A DNA stretch of 16,338 bases from contig MU646588.1 of assembly GCA_026770585.1 (NCBI GenBank), forward strand, positions 364,077 through 380,414. Reading direction: 5' to 3'. The notes beneath the pieces are model-generated. The model did not search any database. It was not told the origin of the DNA and worked only from the letters and a program-made list of their open reading frames with translations. Below, piece by piece: positions 16,001 to 16,338 of this stretch. A program made the translations under genes and the position numbers. Each line of letters starts with the position of its first letter. Position 1 is the first letter of the stretch. This DNA is from Baffinella frigidus. Its lineage: Eukaryota > Cryptophyceae > Cryptomonadales > Baffinellaceae.

Positions 16001-16192
16001 AACCCCTATGACCCTACGGGATGCCTACCGTAGGGTCGTGGGTCTTGTCGCTACGGCAGCCTGTGTCAGGGTAGGTGGACTGTACCGGCCGTCGAGCCAC
16101 GGGGTCACGACGGTGGTGATGAAGAACTGGGAGCCGTTGGTGCCCGGCCCCGCGTTCGCCATCGAGAGAAGCCCCGGGGTGGTGTGCTTCAG
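13063..16192 (-). CDS. Cyclophilin-type peptidyl-prolyl cis-trans isomerase, last three exons (5' end outside window)
   Basis: Minus-strand exons: 16192-16086 (107 nt), 13436-13375 (62 nt), 13121-13063 (59 nt with TAA). All joins are GT-AG: CG|GTACAG to GGCAG|G, and CG|GTACC to TGCAG|GG. Together they encode 75 residues: [40 protein letters not shown] and a C-terminus ending DDCGQL. This is the C-terminal part of the cyclophilin fold. It keeps the active-site residues equivalent to human CypA M100-A101-N102, Q111, F113, W121-L122 and H126; the catalytic Arg lies in the missing upstream part. Cyclophilins isomerise X-Pro bonds and assist folding; compartment cannot be judged without the N-terminus. 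The frame open to 16243 is intron read-through. Confidence 0.9.
13146..13346. repeat. GA/CT microsatellite inside the last cyclophilin intron
   Basis: About 200 bp of (GA)n with scattered C, T and GG interruptions on the plus strand. On the gene's sense strand it is a long CT tract inside the 253-nt intron 13374-13122, upstream of its acceptor. Confidence 0.95.
13475..13595. repeat. Inverted repeat within the cyclophilin intron
   Basis: ACATTTCCCCCAAGTCAACTG on the left is imperfectly inverted as CGTTGACTTAAGGTGAAATGT on the right, with an inner CAGAGCC/GGGAGC-type pairing. It lies between the true exon 13436-13375 and its partial copy at 13636-13609. Confidence 0.55.
13609..13636 (-). pseudogene. 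Partial copy of cyclophilin exon 13436-13375 (5' part with acceptor)
   Basis: On the minus strand, GGCAG precedes codons for HVVFGKVTE, matching the true exon exactly 200 bp away except for TTC/TTT and ACG/ACT, both synonymous. Similarity stops after the Glu codon. It is an exon fragment within the intron of the live gene. Confidence 0.8.
13646..13796 (+). repeat. Telomere-like tract inside the cyclophilin intron
   Basis: GGTTTGGGG, TGTAGGG, TTTAGTG and TTTAGGG units in the same orientation as the arrays at 25-1262. It begins ten bases after the exon copy and ends at a family B MITE inserted at a TA within it. Confidence 0.85.
13798..13898. mobile_element. MITE family B, copy 5
   Basis: A full-length copy with ends TCCCTTAAGTGGCCAGTAGG and TGGTCACTTAAGCGA, flanked by TA at 13796-13797 and 13899-13900, at the right edge of the telomere-like tract. 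Confidence 0.85.
14101..14169 (+). repeat. Tandem repeat, three 23-bp units
   Basis: The unit begins GTTCCACTCGAGGCTCGTGA and ends CCT. Copies 2 and 3 are identical, and copy 1 differs by one base (ACACG for ACTCG). Confidence 0.9.
14170..14251. repeat. CT/C-rich microsatellite
   Basis: An irregular (CT)n tract with C runs, directly after the 23-bp tandem repeat, within the cyclophilin intron. Confidence 0.85.
14385..14525 (+). repeat. Duplicated intron segment C, copy 1
   Basis: About 141 bp nearly identical to 15913-16052. It includes CTTCCAGGTTCGCTCTGCCC, GGCCCAGATCGGGCCACC and CTTATCCACAGGAAACCCC, followed by the hairpin core CTACGGGTTGCCTACCGTAG. That core also occurs at 15001-15020 and 15499-15518. 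Confidence 0.8.
14555..14717 (+). repeat. Tandem duplication, two units of about 80 bp
   Basis: Both units run CCGCTGTGTGGTCCAGTCCT, then ATCCGGGATTT, TTGTGTAGTAAT, and end TGTTTGGTCACGTGGCCG, with a few substitutions. CACGTG is an E-box/G-box core. Confidence 0.85.
14705..14743. repeat. 13-bp inverted repeat with two CACGTG cores
   Basis: GGTCACGTGGCCG at 14705-14717 and CGGCCACGTGACC at 14731-14743 are perfectly inverted around a 13-nt loop. Confidence 0.75.
14769..14920. mobile_element. Foldback element D
   Basis: About 152 bp of nested complementary arms. The ends are TTATCTCAGAAAAGGACTT and AAGTCCTTTTCTGAGATAA. Each arm itself contains a small hairpin (CTTTTAGAGGTCC, CTTCTAGAAGTCC). 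The middle pairs CCGTCAACTTATGC with GCATAAGTTGACG. Non-coding, MITE-like, with no sequence shared with families A or B. Confidence 0.75.
15068..15265. mobile_element. Foldback element J with a readable empty site nearby
   Basis: The ends CCACACGAGGCTACCTATGC and GCATAGGTAGCCTCGTGTGG are perfectly inverted for over 20 bp. The duplicate at 15460-15600 lacks the element and reads CCTGCGAAGTCCGCTCTG across the site, so the insertion carries a 2-bp AA (or 3-bp GAA) duplication. Confidence 0.8.
15174..15196. repeat. GC-rich palindrome inside element J
   Basis: GTCGCGCCGCT and AGCGGCGCGAC pair around a single C. The left arm is also directly repeated 18 bp upstream (ACAAGTCGCGCCGCTGAG). Confidence 0.7.
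15430..15455 (-). pseudogene. Partial copy of the cyclophilin exon 16192-16086 3' end with donor (1)
   Basis: On the minus strand it reads codons for VVTPWLDG then AG|GTACAG. It differs from the true exon end by four bases, all synonymous (GTC/GTG, CCA/CCG, CTT/CTC, AG/CG of Arg). Intron sequence GTACAGTCCACCTACCCT beyond the donor also matches the true intron start. There is no acceptor upstream, so it is not a complete alternative exon. Confidence 0.8.
15460..15600 (+). repeat. Duplicated intron segment, copy without element J
   Basis: A close relative of 14958-15310 and the empty-site partner of element J. The GTTGTTTTTCAG it starts with looks like a splice acceptor on the plus strand, but no plus-strand exon follows. 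Confidence 0.8.
15606..15643 (-). pseudogene. Partial copy of the cyclophilin exon 16192-16086 3' end with donor (2)
   Basis: The minus strand encodes [12 protein letters not shown] then AG|GTCCC. Compared with the true exon it has one conservative change (Val to Ile) and four synonymous ones. It lacks the upstream part and an acceptor. Confidence 0.8.
15722..15837. mobile_element. MITE family A, copy 9, inside the cyclophilin intron
   Basis: A full-length copy with ends CAGGGGTACCTCGCCCATAA and TTATGAGCGAGGTACCCCTG and exact TA flanks (15720-15721 and 15838-15839). Confidence 0.9.
15848..15912. pseudogene. Head-to-head chimera of two cyclophilin exon fragments
   Basis: 15848-15885 is a minus-strand copy of the true exon end and donor region (TPWLDG codons; donor changed from GTACAG to GTACTG). 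It joins directly to 15886-15912, which encodes GSQFFITT on the plus strand, that is, inverted. The plus fragment then runs into duplicated intron segment C. Confidence 0.75.
15913..16052 (+). repeat. Duplicated intron segment C, copy 2
   Basis: Nearly identical to 14385-14525, differing by a few substitutions and one or two short indels in a T run. It ends 34 bases from the true exon donor at 16086. Confidence 0.8.
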
Positions 16193-16338
16193 CTGCCAGG
16201 CGAGAAACGTTTCAGGACACACGTCGCCGACACGCCTGGCCAAGTCACTACCGCCCGCCTCAGCCCCTCTATCACTAAATGCTGCGTTGGGGTGTGGGGT
16301 GACTCTACGGGAAGAAAGGGGGGGGGGGGGGAGGGGTT

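Noticed and set aside
16086-16243. Single 72-codon minus-strand protein starting at 16243
   Set aside because: Only the part from 16192 onward is cyclophilin. The first 17 residues lack any cyclophilin similarity and end at a CAG acceptor, and the tail after the GTACAG donor is intron.

Overview
The window looks like nuclear DNA of a unicellular photosynthetic eukaryote, probably an alga. It has degenerate TTTAGGG (plant/algal-type) telomere-like arrays, GC-rich coding sequence split by short GT-AG introns, a TGTAA motif downstream of one gene (the usual green-algal poly(A) signal), and dense miniature inverted-repeat elements. There are no bacterial operons, ribosome-binding sites, tRNA or rRNA genes that I could recognise. 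The species cannot be assigned from the sequence, and the green-lineage suggestion is inference.

Layout. 1-1262: three telomere-like arrays separated by short spacers. 1263-4660: gene-poor, built from dispersed repeats (called here E, F, G, K) and MITE families A (TIR CAGGGGTACCTCG, about 117 bp) and B (TIR TCCCTTAAGTGGCCA, about 101 bp). 4663-5640: GC-rich, open on both strands, coding status unresolved. 5641-7270: AT-richer island with foldbacks and short tandem repeats. 7300-10400: a multi-exon gene for a SHAQKYF-type single-repeat MYB protein, plus strand. 10500-13060: a MITE cluster with MITEs inserted inside other MITEs. 13063-16192: the last three exons of a cyclophilin-type peptidyl-prolyl isomerase on the minus strand, continuing past the right edge.

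The two protein genes show no evident functional link. The main interest is the repeat biology. Family A has inserted into older copies of itself and into a family B element. Each nested insertion is flanked by duplicated TA, and removing it restores the host element, so the target-site duplication can be read directly. The 2.65-kb cyclophilin intron has been inflated by segmental duplication, a telomere-like tract, MITEs and partial copies of the gene's own exon/intron junctions. Ten of the eleven base differences in three of those copies are synonymous, which suggests the copies diverged while still coding.
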